Source: Variovorax ginsengisoli
GTDB lineage: Bacteria; Pseudomonadota; Gammaproteobacteria; Burkholderiales; Burkholderiaceae_C
DNA: 64,000 nt
Direction: 5' to 3'
Assembly (NCBI RefSeq): GCF_006438845.1
Contig: NZ_RCZJ01000001.1
Location: forward strand, 992,001-1,056,000
Part shown: positions 8,684 to 19,825 of the stretch, piece after piece
How the letters are laid out: every line of letters begins with the position of its first letter
Numbering within the stretch: position 1 is the first letter of the stretch
Notes under the pieces: generated by a model
What the model was told of the DNA's origin: nothing
What the model saw: only the letters and a program-made list of their open reading frames with translations
Databases searched by the model: none
Program-made: the position numbers and the translations under genes

Positions 8684-9760
8684 ATGCCTTCGAAAGACCC
8701 ATCCGGCGCCGGAATGCCCCTCTCCCCTCCAGCCGCGGAAGAACGCACCGCCGTGCTCTGGTGCAACCTCGGTTCGCCCGACGAACCCACCGCACCGGCG
8801 GTGCGTCGCTACCTCTCCCAATTCCTGCACGACCCGCGCGTGATCGAGATTCCGCGCGCGATCTGGTGCCTGATCCTGCACGGCATCATCCTGCGGGTTC
8901 GCCCCGCCAAGTCGGCTGCGAAGTACGCGAGCATCTGGCTGCCCGAAGGCTCGCCGCTCAAGGTCTGGACCGTGAAGCAGGCCAAGCTTCTGGCCGGCTG
9001 GCTCGGCGAGCGCGGTCACCGCGTGTCGGTGCGCCCGGCGATGCGCTATGCCAACCCGTCGATCGCGTCGCAGCTCGACGCCGCGCAGGCAGACGGCGCA
9101 ACGCGCGTGCTGGTGATGCAGGCGTATCCGCAGTACTCGGGCACCACCACGGCGAGCGTGATCGATGCCGTGGCAGCCTGGACCCGCACGCGGCGTCGCC
9201 TTCCCGAATTGCGCTTCGTCAACCAGTACCACGACCATCCGCTCTATATCGACGCGCTCGCGCAGAGTGTCGAGACCTGGTGGAAGCACAACGGCCGCCC
9301 CGACCAATTGGTGATGAGCTTTCACGGCATCCCCGAGCGGAACATCCGGCTGGGCGACCCCTACCAGGGCCAGTGCCTGGAAACGGCGCGCTTGCTGACC
9401 GAGCGCCTGGGTTTGCCAGCGACCGACTACCGCGTGACCTTCCAGTCGCGCTTCGGGCGTGCCAAGTGGCTCGAGCCCTACACCGAACCGACGCTGCGAG
9501 AGCTCGGCGCGGCCGGCGTGGGTCGGGTCGACGTGATGTGCCCTGGCTTTCCGGCCGACTGCCTCGAGACGCTGGAAGAGATCGCCATGGAAGGCCGCGA
9601 GGCCTTCCTGCATGCCGGCGGCAAGGACTTCCGCTACATCCCTTGCCTCAACGACAGTCCAGCCTGGATCACCGCGCTCGCCGCCATCGCCGAACAGCAT
9701 CTGGCAGGCTGGCCGACGCAGCGGTCGGCCGCCGCGACCACTCAGAACGTGCCGAGGTAA
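8684..9760 (+). CDS. hemH: Ferrochelatase HemH
   Basis: Inserts ferrous iron into protoporphyrin IX, the last step of heme synthesis. The product is 358 residues from the ATG at 8684 (MPSKDPSGAG); an ATG at 8714 is an alternative. Visible family features are VLWCNLGSPDEP at the N-terminus, QAYPQYSGTTTAS, the catalytic His in MSFHGIPERN, and CPGFPADCLETLEEI with the second active-site Glu. The 3' end overlaps that of the convergent DUF1993 gene by 19 bases. The start faces the HAD gene across 15 bases, so the promoter must lie inside that gene. Confidence 0.95.
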   Translation: MPSKDPSGAGMPLSPPAAEERTAVLWCNLGSPDEPTAPAVRRYLSQFLHDPRVIEIPRAIWCLILHGIILRVRPAKSAAKYASIWLPEGSPLKVWTVKQAKLLAGWLGERGHRVSVRPAMRYANPSIASQLDAAQADGATRVLVMQAYPQYSGTTTASVIDAVAAWTRTRRRLPELRFVNQYHDHPLYIDALAQSVETWWKHNGRPDQLVMSFHGIPERNIRLGDPYQGQCLETARLLTERLGLPATDYRVTFQSRFGRAKWLEPYTEPTLRELGAAGVGRVDVMCPGFPADCLETLEEIAMEGREAFLHAGGKDFRYIPCLNDSPAWITALAAIAEQHLAGWPTQRSAAATTQNVPR

Positions 9761-10248
9761 TCCATCTTGCCGAGCGGCACGCCGGCGTGTCGCAGCACGC
9801 CGTAGGCGGTCGTCAGATGGAAGAAGAAGTTCGGCAAGGCGAACTGCAGCAGATAGCGGTCGGCGGTGAAGTGCATCTCGCCGCGGCGGCTCTTCACGAC
9901 CACGGCACGGCTCTCGAACCCGTCGATCGATGCGCGGTCGACCGTCTTCAGGAAGTCGAGCGTCTTGGCGACACGCGCCTGCAGTTCCTCGTAGGTCGTC
10001 TCGGTGTCGGCAAAAGCCGGGGCCGTGATGTCCGCGAGTCGCACAGCACCCAGCTTGGAAGCGTCGCTCGCGCTTTGCACCTGGCCGGCCAGCGTGAACA
10101 TGTCGGGAGCCAGGCGTGCGTTGACCAGGGTCGCGGTGTCGATCTCTTGCGCCGTGGCATGCGCCAGGCCTTTGTCGAGCACGTGGCTGAGCTGGCCGAG
10201 GCCGCGGATGAAAACGGGCACGGAAAGGTCGTACATCGAAAGCGCCAT
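9742..10248 (-). CDS. DUF1993 family protein
   Basis: Cytosolic protein of 168 residues starting MALSMYDLSVPVFIRGLGQL, a characteristic DUF1993 N-terminus, ending with a helical LQFALPNFFFHLTTAYGVLR segment. The family is related in fold to DinB-like four-helix bundles; its biochemical function is unknown. The gene converges on hemH and overlaps its end by 19 bases. A weak purine-rich ribosome site precedes the ATG. Confidence 0.88.
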   Translation of the reverse strand: MALSMYDLSVPVFIRGLGQLSHVLDKGLAHATAQEIDTATLVNARLAPDMFTLAGQVQSASDASKLGAVRLADITAPAFADTETTYEELQARVAKTLDFLKTVDRASIDGFESRAVVVKSRRGEMHFTADRYLLQFALPNFFFHLTTAYGVLRHAGVPLGKMDYLGTF

Positions 10249-10334
10249 GGGAATCTCCGGGGTGAAACAGCGCGCGATTGTCGTGCGGCCCGCCGAAGTC
10301 TGCAGGCCGTGCGCTCAGCGCGGACTGAATCGAC

Positions 10335-10976
10335 TCACCAGCGCAGCAAGCGTGGCCCGAGCGCGGCGCCCAGCAACGCCACGAGTGCGATGCTGCCGAC
10401 ATACCAGACGGCCAGAAAGGGAGCGGCCAACTCCATGCAATGCAGCGCGTAGACCGATGCGCCCACGCCGCCGGCCAGCACACCGGCCGCAGCGCCGGCC
10501 AGTGCAGGCCGCGTCGGCGCCATGCTGCGCAGAACGCCCATGGCCGCGACGAAGACCGGCGCGGCCATCAACACGATGCTGCCCGCGCAGATGCGCCAGG
10601 ACACGCCCCACAGCATCGCCGGTCGCTGGGCCTCCGACGCGCCGATCCAGACCGCGAGCGCGAGCACCCAAATCAATGCCACCGGCGCGACGAGCGCCAA
10701 CCACGCGGCGCCGACGCGCACGCCCGGTCGGGCCAGACGCTGCACCGCCACGAACGCTGCGAGCGCCATACAGGCCGGAAACAGCACCTTGACCCAGAAC
10801 ATCGGCCAGCCCATTGCCACGCTCAGGTCGCGCCGCACACCGTAGGCCGCGAGCATCACCGCCAACGACACAGGCAGCGCCACGGCCAGCGCCAAGGCCA
10901 GCCGGCGCGACGCCGCACGAGGCGGCACCGGGGCCGCATCGGCGGCGAGCCAGGTGATCAGTTCATCGGTCTTCAT
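10335..10976 (-). CDS. NrsF-type (DUF1109) membrane anti-sigma factor
   Basis: Integral membrane protein of 213 residues with about six hydrophobic helices and a short N-terminal cytosolic segment ([20 protein letters not shown]) typical of DUF1109. Proteins of this family (NrsF in Caulobacter) hold an ECF sigma factor inactive at the membrane until a stress signal arrives. Its ATG overlaps the stop of the sigma gene by four bases (ATGA), so the pair is made together. The signal is not evident; in Caulobacter the homologous SigF/NrsF pair responds to oxidant and heavy-metal stress. Confidence 0.87.
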   Translation of the reverse strand: MKTDELITWLAADAAPVPPRAASRRLALALAVALPVSLAVMLAAYGVRRDLSVAMGWPMFWVKVLFPACMALAAFVAVQRLARPGVRVGAAWLALVAPVALIWVLALAVWIGASEAQRPAMLWGVSWRICAGSIVLMAAPVFVAAMGVLRSMAPTRPALAGAAAGVLAGGVGASVYALHCMELAAPFLAVWYVGSIALVALLGAALGPRLLRW

Positions 10977-11551
10977 CGGGTCTCCCTGATTTTCAGCATC
11001 AAGGCCTTCAGCCCGCGGTGGATGCCCACCTTCACCGCCGATTCCGACATGCCGGTCTTGCGCGCCGCCTCGGCGATCGACAGGCCCTCGAGCTTGACGT
11101 GCACGATCGGCAGCCGATGCCGGTCGGGCAGCCCGGCGAGCAGCCCGCCCAGGTCGCGCCGCGCATCGCTGGCCTCGATCGCGGATCCGGCGAACACTTC
11201 GAGCTCGTCATCGAGAGGCACATGCCGTGCCTCGCGGCTGCCCTTGGCGCGCAGCAGGTCGATGACCTTGTAGCGCGCGATCGCGTGCACCCAGGCCGTC
11301 AGCGGCTGGTCGCTCTGGTAGGTGTGGCGCTGGTTGTGCATGGCGATCAGGCATTCCTGGACAAGGTCTTCGACGTCGTCGGGCCAGCCGAACAGCCGGC
11401 GACCCAGGAAGCCCCGCAAGTGCGCGGCCAGCCGGACCAGGAAGTCGCGGTAGGCGGCGGCATCGCCGGCTTGGCCGCGCACGAACAGGTCGTGCAAGGC
11501 TGCCTCGGTGTCGAGCAGCGCCTGCGGGCTCCCGGATGTTGTTCGTTTCAT
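10973..11551 (-). CDS. ECF RNA polymerase sigma factor (SigF-like)
   Basis: A 192-residue sigma-70 factor of the extracytoplasmic-function group. Region 2 is seen in [20 protein letters not shown] and [20 protein letters not shown]. Region 4 is seen in [20 protein letters not shown] with the helix-turn-helix [16 protein letters not shown]. It is directly coupled to the DUF1109 anti-sigma gene downstream, as in the sigF-nrsF pairs of other proteobacteria. Its targets are probably few and may include this operon. The upstream region to 11708 is shared with the divergent URC operon. Confidence 0.92.
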   Translation of the reverse strand: MKRTTSGSPQALLDTEAALHDLFVRGQAGDAAAYRDFLVRLAAHLRGFLGRRLFGWPDDVEDLVQECLIAMHNQRHTYQSDQPLTAWVHAIARYKVIDLLRAKGSREARHVPLDDELEVFAGSAIEASDARRDLGGLLAGLPDRHRLPIVHVKLEGLSIAEAARKTGMSESAVKVGIHRGLKALMLKIRETR

Positions 11552-11683
11552 TCGCTCTGCGGGTTACAGCCGACGCGGGACCGGTGAAAAATGACCCCAC
11601 CGATTGTGCCGCTGCCAAGCCGGCCGGCGCAGGCTACGGCGAATGGCGTACGCCACGGCTTGCCAGTCGCGAGGTCCGTCGGT

Positions 11684-11708
11684 ACATTGCATTTTTTGAG
11701 GGCCTGCA

Positions 11709-11712
<4 letters not shown>
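11684..11712. promoter_or_regulatory. Inverted repeat spanning the start codon of the URC operon
   Basis: Perfect 8-base arms ACATTGCA (11684-11691) and TGCAATGT (11705-11712) with a 13-base spacer containing six T and GAGGG. The right arm includes the ATG at 11709, and the spacer holds the likely ribosome site. It could be an operator for an unidentified regulator, or an mRNA hairpin that hides the start codon. The symmetry is plain; the role is inferred. Confidence 0.55.
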
Positions 11713-13114
<1,402 letters not shown>

Positions 13115-13118
<4 letters not shown>

Positions 13119-14527
13119 GCAGGGACAACTACGGGCTCAAACCCGTTCCACCGGACGCAGACGCCGCCGTGCCGCAAGTCGATGGGCAAGGGCGTGTCGA
13201 TCCGCTGCAGGAACTGCGCGTCGATTTCAATGAGCCCACCGCCGCGGCCGGCTGGCTGCGCACCACTGCCGCAGTGCGCGAACGTGCGGCGCAACTGCTG
13301 GCACGCGCGCGGCGTGGCGAATCCGAGTGGTTCACGATCGGCGCCGACAGCGCGCTCGACGAGGCGGCCCGAAGCGTGGCCGACGTCACGCGGGAGCGCT
13401 ATCCGTCGGGCCGCATCCCCTTCCACAGCCGTTGGCGCCACTTCGAGGCGGGCGGCGTCGACCGCCTGGCCGAACTCGACAAACTGCTGGGCGACCACGT
13501 GTCGGCGCGCGAACGCGCGCGCATCCAGATCGACCTGGTGCTCGTGAGCGTGCTGCTCGACGCCGGCGCCGGTGCCGACTGGCACTACGTCGAATCGGCC
13601 ACCGGCCAGCGCTTCACGCGGTCGGAAGGCCTCGGCGTGGCGAGCTTCCACGCCTTCACCAGTGGCCTGTTTTCATCGAACCCCGACCGCCCGCTGCAGG
13701 CCGATGCCGCCGGCTTGCGCGCGCTGGTGACCGACCGGTTGGCGCAAGCCTTTCAGCTGAGCGACGTCAACCCGCTCGTCGGCATCGCCGGCCGCGCGAC
13801 GCTGTTGCGCCGCCTCGGGGAGGCGCTGGGTGAGCAGCCCGAGATCTTCGGCGACGATGGCCGGCCCGGTCGGCTGTTCGACACGCTGGTCGGCGCCTAT
13901 GGTCCCGAGGCCCCACCGACCGCCGAAGTCAAGGTGCATGAGCTGCTCTCGACCGTGCTCACGGGCCTGTCGGGCATCTGGCCAGCGGCCAACAGCATCG
14001 ACAGCATCGCGGCCGATGGCAGCGACATGGCCGGCGGCATCGTCTCGAGCGACCCCGCGCACGCGCTGGGCGATTGCTGGCGGCACGGCGCAGCACACGG
14101 CCCCGGCCTGACCAACGGCTGGGTGCCCTTCCACAAGCTCTCGCAATGGCTCACCTACTCGCTGCTCGAACCGTTCGACCGGGCCGGTGTCAGGGTGAGC
14201 GGCCTCGACGCGCTCACCGGCCTGCCCGAATACCGCAACGGCGGGCTGCTGATCGACACCGGCGTGATCGTGCCGCGGAGTGCGGCGCTGCTGGAGCGCA
14301 GCTGGAAGGTCGGCGACGAGTTCATCGTCGAATGGCGCGCGCTGACGGTGGCCCTGCTCGACGAACTGGCACCGCGCGTGCGCACGCTGCTCGGCCGCAG
14401 TGCCGAAGAACTGCCGCTCGCCTGCGTGCTCGAGGGCGGCACCTGGGCCGCTGGCCGTGTGCTGGCACAGCGCTTGCGTAACGGTGCACCACCTTTCCGG
14501 ATCGAGAGCGACGGCACGGTCTTCTAG
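13115..14527 (+). CDS. URC4/urg3 family protein (DUF1688)
   Basis: A 470-residue cytosolic protein of the DUF1688 family, whose fungal members URC4 (Lachancea) and urg3 (fission yeast) are needed for or induced by uracil. Typical segments are [37 protein letters not shown] and [20 protein letters not shown]. No standard catalytic motif is recognisable and the biochemical step is not known. It overlaps the URC1 homologue by four bases and is followed by upp after 67 bases, the same trio seen in the fungal pathway. Confidence 0.88.
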
Positions 14528-14594
14528 ACTCGCACCCTTCGTCACGCTTTTTTATGCACGGCCAAGCCGCAACGCCTTCACTCTTCTCCGATCT

Positions 14595-15224
14595 ATGAGC
14601 AACGTCCACGTCCTCGACCACCCCCTCGTCCAGCACAAACTCACGCTGATGCGCCGCAAGGACGCCTCGACCAACAGCTTCCGCCGTCTGCTCAATGAGC
14701 TGAGCATGCTGATGGCCTACGAAGTCACGCGCGACATGCCGATGCAGGACATCGAGGTCGAGACCCCGCTCGAGACCATGACCTCGAAAGTGATCGACGG
14801 CAAGAAGCTGGTGCTGGTGTCGATCCTGCGCGCCGGCAACGGCATCCTCGAGGGCATGCTGAGCGTGGTGCCGGGCGCGCGTGTCGGTCACATCGGCCTC
14901 TACCGCGACCCGAAGACGCTGACGGCCGTCGAGTACTACTTCAAGATGCCCAGCGAGATGCAGGACCGCGACATCATCGTGGTCGACCCGATGCTCGCCA
15001 CCGGCAACTCCGCCAGCGCCGCGGTCGAACGGCTGAAGGAAATGAACCCGAAGTCGATCAAGTTCGTCTGCCTGCTGGCCTGCCCGGAGGGCATCAAGAA
15101 CCTGCAGACGGCACACCCGGACGTACCGATCTACACCGCGGCGATCGATCGCGAGCTCAACGAACACGGCTACATCCTGCCGGGCCTCGGCGACGCCGGC
15201 GACCGCATTTTTGGCACGAAATAA
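14595..15224 (+). CDS. upp: Uracil phosphoribosyltransferase Upp
   Basis: Joins uracil and PRPP to give UMP. The 209-residue product has the PRPP loop [18 protein letters not shown] and the C-terminal uracil-binding region [20 protein letters not shown]; length is normal for Upp. The ATG at 14595 gives [20 protein letters not shown], the standard start; the frame is open upstream into the DUF1688 gene. Here it is embedded in the URC operon, where UPRTase (URC6 in yeast) is itself a pathway enzyme rather than only a salvage enzyme. Confidence 0.96.
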   Translation: MSNVHVLDHPLVQHKLTLMRRKDASTNSFRRLLNELSMLMAYEVTRDMPMQDIEVETPLETMTSKVIDGKKLVLVSILRAGNGILEGMLSVVPGARVGHIGLYRDPKTLTAVEYYFKMPSEMQDRDIIVVDPMLATGNSASAAVERLKEMNPKSIKFVCLLACPEGIKNLQTAHPDVPIYTAAIDRELNEHGYILPGLGDAGDRIFGTK

Positions 15225-15249
15225 CACACAACCTCGAGGAGAACCCCCT

Positions 15250-16248
15250 GTGCATGCACGCCGTCAGTTGATCGTCCGTTCCATCGCCCTCGCCGCGGCG
15301 CTTGCTGCCGGCGCGCCGGGCCTGGCCCTGGCTCAGGCCAAGCTCAAGGTGGCGGGGGTCTACACCTCGCCCTTCGAGCAGCAATGGGTCAGCCGCCTGC
15401 ACAAGGCGCTGAAAGCCGCCGAAGCGCGTGGCGAGATCGAATACAAGGCCACCGAGAACGTCACCAACGCCGACTTCGAGCGCGTGATGCGCGAGTACGC
15501 GACCGGCGGCAACCAGCTGATCATCGGTGATGTGTTCGGCGTCGAAGCGGCGGCGCGCAAGGTGGCCAAGGACTTCCCCAAGACCTCGTTCCTGGTCGGT
15601 TCGTCCGGCAAGCCGCAAGCGCCCAACCTGAGCGTTTTCGACAACTACATCCAGGAACCGGCCTACCTGAGCGGCATGGTCGCGGGCAGCATGAGCAAGT
15701 CGAACAAGATCGGCATGGTCGGCGGCTTCCCGATCCCCGAAGTCAACCGCCTCATGAACGCCTTCATGGCCGGCGCGAAGGAGACCAACCCGAAGGTCGA
15801 ATTCACCGTGAGCTTCATCAACAGCTGGTTCGATCCGCCGAAAGCCAAGGAAGCCGCCTTCGCGATGATCGACAAGGGCGCCGACGTGCTCTACGCCGAG
15901 CGATTCGGCGTGAGCGATGCCGCCAAGGAAAAGGGCAAGTTCGCGATCGGCAACGTGATCAACACGCAGGCTCAGTACCCCGACACCGTGATCGCCTCGG
16001 CGCTGTGGAACTTCGAGCCCTCGGCCGACCGCGCCATCAAGCTGGTGAAGGAAGGCAAGTTCGCCGCCGAGGACTACGGCCCCTATTCGATGATGAAGCA
16101 CAAGGGCTCCGAGCTCGCGCCGCTGGGCACGTTCGAGAAGAAGGTGCCGGCCGACATCGTCGCCAAGGTGAAGGCCAAGGAGGCCGACATCGTGGCAGGC
16201 AAGTTCACCGTGAAGGTGGACGACGGCCAGCCCAAATCAAGCAAGTGA
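15250..16248 (+). CDS. BMP-family nucleoside ABC transporter substrate-binding protein
   Basis: Periplasmic binding protein of the basic-membrane-protein (PnrA/BmpA) family, which captures purine or pyrimidine nucleosides. The GTG at 15250 follows a good ribosome site (GAGGAGAA) and gives a 332-residue protein with a signal peptide (AAALAAGAPGLALAQA). The mature part begins KLKVAGVYTSPFEQQWVSRL and contains the family's ADVLYAERFGVSDAAKEKGK region. It sits 25 bases after upp and its TGA overlaps the GTG of the ATPase gene. The context points to uridine, other pyrimidine nucleosides or uracil as ligand; this is inference. Confidence 0.92.
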   Translation: MHARRQLIVRSIALAAALAAGAPGLALAQAKLKVAGVYTSPFEQQWVSRLHKALKAAEARGEIEYKATENVTNADFERVMREYATGGNQLIIGDVFGVEAAARKVAKDFPKTSFLVGSSGKPQAPNLSVFDNYIQEPAYLSGMVAGSMSKSNKIGMVGGFPIPEVNRLMNAFMAGAKETNPKVEFTVSFINSWFDPPKAKEAAFAMIDKGADVLYAERFGVSDAAKEKGKFAIGNVINTQAQYPDTVIASALWNFEPSADRAIKLVKEGKFAAEDYGPYSMMKHKGSELAPLGTFEKKVPADIVAKVKAKEADIVAGKFTVKVDDGQPKSSK

Positions 16249-17810
16249 ACCGCCGCGGCAGCGCGCAGGGCGCGCCCGTTCTGCGGCTCGAAGGCATCAC
16301 CAAGCGCTTCGGCGCGCTCACCGCCAACGACGCCATCTCGCTCGACCTGCATGCGGGTGAGGTGCTGGCGCTGCTGGGCGAGAACGGCGCGGGCAAGTCG
16401 ACGCTCATGTCGATCCTGTTCGGCCACTACACCGCCGACGAAGGCCGCATCGAGGTCTTCGGCCAACCACTCGCCCCGGGCAACCCGAAGGCCGCCTTGG
16501 CCGCGGGCATCGGCATGGTGCACCAGTACTTCACGCTGGCCGACAACCTGAGCGTGCTCGACAACGTGCTGATGGGCACCGAGCCACTGTGGCAGCCGTT
16601 CTCGCGCCGCAGCGCCGCGCGCGCCCGGCTGCTCGACGTGTCGCAACGCTTCGGGCTGCCGGTGCGGCCGGAGGCGCGCATCGGCGACCTGTCGGTCGGC
16701 GAGCGGCAGCGGGTGGAAATCGTCAAGGCGCTGTACCGCGGCGCGCGCATCCTCATCCTCGACGAGCCGACCGCCGTGCTGACGCCGCAGGAGAGCGAGG
16801 CGCTGTTCGCCACGCTCTCGCAGATGGTGGCGCAGGGCCTGTCGATCATCTTCATCAGCCACAAGCTGGGCGAGGTGCTGCGCGTGTCGCAGCGCATCGC
16901 CGTGCTGCGGGGCGGCAAGCTGGTGGCCGAAGCGCGCGCGGCCGACACCACGCAGGCCGAGCTGGCGCTGTGGATGGTCGGCCATGCGGTCGAGAAGACC
17001 GCGCGGCGCCCGGCCAAGACGGTGGGCGATGCGGTCTGCGTGCTCGACCATGTGTCGACCACCGGCAGCGGACACGACCGGCTCGACGACGTCACGCTGA
17101 CGCTCAAGGCCGGCGAGATCGTCGCCATCGCCGGCGTCTCCGGCAATGGGCAGGTCGCGCTCGCCGAGCTGCTGAGCGGCACGCGCAAGACCACGCACGG
17201 CACGGTCACGCTGATGGGCCGCGCGCTTCCGCCCTCACCGTCCAAACTGGTGCCGCGCGGCGTCGCGCGCATTCCCGAAGACCGCCACGCGGTGGGCGTG
17301 ATCGGCGACCTGCCCGTGTGGGAGAACGCGGTATCCGAACGCCTGCGCAGCCCGGCCTTCTCGCGCTGGAGCCCGATCGGCCGCTGGGTGCGACGCGCTG
17401 CGGCACGCGCGCATGCGCTGCGCGTCGAAAAAGCCTACGACGTGCGCGGCGCGGGCCTGCAATCGGCAGCCCGTTCTCTTTCCGGCGGCAACATGCAGAA
17501 GCTGATCCTGGGCCGCGCGCTGATGGCGCCCGAATCGGCCAGCGGCCAGCGCAAGCCGCCGCGGCTGATCGTGGCGCACCAGCCGACCTGGGGCCTGGAC
17601 ATCGGCGCGGTCGCGTACGTGCAGCAGCAGCTGATCGCTGCGCGCGATGCCGGCGCAGCGGTGCTGGTGATCTCCGACGACCTCGACGAGGTGCTGGCGC
17701 TCGGCGACCGCGTCGCCGTGATGCACGGCGGCCAACTCGGCGAACCGCGCCCGGCCGCGGCGTGGACCCGCGAAGCCATCGGCCTCGCGATGGCAGGGAC
17801 GCACGCATGA
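16245..17810 (+). CDS. Nucleoside ABC transporter ATP-binding protein (two ATPase domains)
   Basis: Cytosolic ATPase of a BMP-type nucleoside importer, about 521 residues from a GTG at 16245. The first domain has Walker A LLGENGAGKST, signature LSVGERQRVE and Walker B ILILDEPTAVLTP. The second has the degenerate P-loop GVSGNGQ, signature LSGGNMQK, and a Walker B-like LIVAHQPTWGLDIG in which the usual Glu is replaced, as is normal for this family. The start overlaps the binding-protein stop and the stop overlaps the next ATG, so four transporter genes are coupled. Confidence 0.94.
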   Translation: MNRRGSAQGAPVLRLEGITKRFGALTANDAISLDLHAGEVLALLGENGAGKSTLMSILFGHYTADEGRIEVFGQPLAPGNPKAALAAGIGMVHQYFTLADNLSVLDNVLMGTEPLWQPFSRRSAARARLLDVSQRFGLPVRPEARIGDLSVGERQRVEIVKALYRGARILILDEPTAVLTPQESEALFATLSQMVAQGLSIIFISHKLGEVLRVSQRIAVLRGGKLVAEARAADTTQAELALWMVGHAVEKTARRPAKTVGDAVCVLDHVSTTGSGHDRLDDVTLTLKAGEIVAIAGVSGNGQVALAELLSGTRKTTHGTVTLMGRALPPSPSKLVPRGVARIPEDRHAVGVIGDLPVWENAVSERLRSPAFSRWSPIGRWVRRAAARAHALRVEKAYDVRGAGLQSAARSLSGGNMQKLILGRALMAPESASGQRKPPRLIVAHQPTWGLDIGAVAYVQQQLIAARDAGAAVLVISDDLDEVLALGDRVAVMHGGQLGEPRPAAAWTREAIGLAMAGTHA

Positions 17811-18868
17811 GACTCGAACGCCGTCATGAAACATCGCGCGCAGCGCTGGTGCTCGCGCCCATCGGCGCGGTCGCGTTCACGCTCGCCATCAGCGCACTGC
17901 TGGTGCTGTGGGCCGGCGCGCCGGTGGGGCGCACTTACGCATTGCTGCTGCAGGGCGGCTTCGGCTCGGTGTTCGCGTGGAGCGAGACGCTGACGCGCGC
18001 CATTCCGCTGATCCTCACCGGCCTGGCCGCGACGGTGGCCTTCAAGGCAAGACTCTTCAACATCGGCGGCGAGGGCCAGCTCTATGCGGGCGCACTGGCC
18101 GCGGTCGCGGTCGGCGGCATGCATGGTGGCACCGGCTTCGAAGCGTCGCCGTGGCTGCTGTTCCCGCTGATGATGATCGCCGCCGCACTGGCCGGCGCGC
18201 TGATGCTGCTCGGCCCGGCGCTGATGAAGAACAAGCTCGGCGTCGACGAGGTGGTGACCACGCTGCTGATCAACTTCATCGTGCTGCTGGCGGTATCGGC
18301 CATGCTCGACGGCCCGATGAAAGACCCGACTGCCATGGGGTGGCCGCAGAGCGTGTCGCTCCAGTCCGACCTCGAACTCGGCAAGCTGATTGCGCAGACC
18401 CGCGTGCACACCGGGCTGGTCTGGGCCGTGTCGCTCGCGGTCATCGTCTGGGCGATCTTCAAGCACACGGTGCTGGGCTTCGATATCCGTGCGGTCGGCG
18501 CGAATGCGCGCGCCGCCGCCTTCGCGGGCGTGCCGGTGACGCGCACGGTGGTGATGGTGGCGCTGCTCTCGGGTGCGCTCGCTGGGCTGGCCGGTGCCAT
18601 CGAAGTGGCCGGGCGCACCAGCTACGTCACGCTCGACATGTCGCCCGGCTATGGCTACACCGGCATCGTGATCGCGATGCTGGCGGGGCTGCATCCGCTG
18701 GGCGTGATCGCAGCCGGCGTCTTCGTCGCCGGCGTCCTGGTCGGTGCCGACACCATGAGCCGCGCGGTGGGCGTGCCGACGTACATCGCCGACGTGATCG
18801 TCGCGGCCTCGCTGATCGCGGTGCTGGTGGCGACGCTGCTGACGCAATTCCGCGTGCGGATGAAATGA
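17807..18868 (+). CDS. Nucleoside ABC transporter permease, first subunit
   Basis: Inner-membrane permease of the branched-chain/nucleoside class, 353 residues with 8 to 10 hydrophobic helices. The typical loop KARLFNIGGEGQLYAGALAA and the coupling region FDIRAVGANARAAAFAGVPV are present. The ATG at 17807 overlaps the ATPase stop (ATGA) and the stop overlaps the second permease start at 18865. It pairs with that gene to make the membrane channel. Confidence 0.93.
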   Translation: MRLERRHETSRAALVLAPIGAVAFTLAISALLVLWAGAPVGRTYALLLQGGFGSVFAWSETLTRAIPLILTGLAATVAFKARLFNIGGEGQLYAGALAAVAVGGMHGGTGFEASPWLLFPLMMIAAALAGALMLLGPALMKNKLGVDEVVTTLLINFIVLLAVSAMLDGPMKDPTAMGWPQSVSLQSDLELGKLIAQTRVHTGLVWAVSLAVIVWAIFKHTVLGFDIRAVGANARAAAFAGVPVTRTVVMVALLSGALAGLAGAIEVAGRTSYVTLDMSPGYGYTGIVIAMLAGLHPLGVIAAGVFVAGVLVGADTMSRAVGVPTYIADVIVAASLIAVLVATLLTQFRVRMK

Positions 18869-19788
18869 GCGACCTCTTCGACATCCTCTCCAACGCGTCC
18901 TTCTGGGTCGCGACGCTGCGCATCGCCACGCCGCTGATCTTCGGCACGCTGGGCGTGCTGCTGTGCGAGCGCGCCGGCGTGCTCAACCTCGGCATCGAAG
19001 GGATCATGGTCGCGGGCGCCTTCGCCGGCTGGCTCGCGGTGTACGCGGGTGCGCCGCTGTGGTTCGGGGTCGGCGTGGCGGCGCTGACAGGGGCGGTGTT
19101 CGGGCTGCTGCACGCCTTTCTCACGGTCGGGCTCGCGCTGTCGCAGCACGTCTCGGGGCTGGGCATCACGCTGCTGGCGACCGCAATCAGCTACTACGGC
19201 TACCGCGTCACCTTTCCGAAGGTGAACACGCCGCCGACCATCATGCCCTTCGCGCCGATGGAGTGGCTGCACATCCCGGTGCTGGGCGCGCAGACGCCAC
19301 TCACCCTGCTGGCCTTGCTGCTCGTGCCGGTGATCGCATGGGTGCTCTACCGCACGCCGGTCGGGTTGGCGGTGCGCATGGTCGGAGAGAACCCGCAGGC
19401 CGCCGAAGGCCAGGGCGTGTCGGTCGCGGCCACGCGCACCGGCGCCATCGTCGCCGGGTCGGCGCTGATGGGCGTGGCCGGTTCCTTCCTCACCTTGTCG
19501 GCCTTCAATGCGTTTTTCTTCAACATGGTCAACGGCCGTGGCTGGATCTGCGTGGCGCTGGTGGTGTTCGCCTCGTGGCGGCCGGGCAAGGCGCTGCTCG
19601 GCGCCCTGCTCTTCGCCTTCTTCGACGCGCTGCAGCTGCGCCTGCAGCAGTCGGGCGACGCCGCGCTGCCCTACCAGCTCTACCTGATGCTGCCATACGT
19701 GCTGTCGATCCTGGCGCTGGTGCTGGTGGCGCGCAAGGCGAGCTATCCGCAGGCGCTGATGAAGCCCTACCGCAAGGGCGAGCGCTGA
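18865..19788 (+). CDS. Nucleoside ABC transporter permease, second subunit
   Basis: Second channel subunit, 307 residues with about eight membrane helices. The family segments LCERAGVLNLGIEGIMVAGA and LAVRMVGENPQAAEGQGVSV are clear. It overlaps the preceding permease by ATGA and is the last gene of the URC/transporter operon; the next gene, ybaN-like, begins 37 bases later and may be read through. Together with the three preceding genes it completes a full importer. Confidence 0.93.
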   Translation: MSDLFDILSNASFWVATLRIATPLIFGTLGVLLCERAGVLNLGIEGIMVAGAFAGWLAVYAGAPLWFGVGVAALTGAVFGLLHAFLTVGLALSQHVSGLGITLLATAISYYGYRVTFPKVNTPPTIMPFAPMEWLHIPVLGAQTPLTLLALLLVPVIAWVLYRTPVGLAVRMVGENPQAAEGQGVSVAATRTGAIVAGSALMGVAGSFLTLSAFNAFFFNMVNGRGWICVALVVFASWRPGKALLGALLFAFFDALQLRLQQSGDAALPYQLYLMLPYVLSILALVLVARKASYPQALMKPYRKGER

Positions 19789-19825
19789 GCCAGACCCTCG
19801 CTGGCAAGGGCGCCACAATCGAGAC

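Noticed and set aside
8669-10483. Upstream extension of the HAD reading frame to give an 854-residue protein
   Set aside because: The extension runs antisense through all of hemH and through DUF1993 in another frame; the HAD domain starts at the ATG at 8668.
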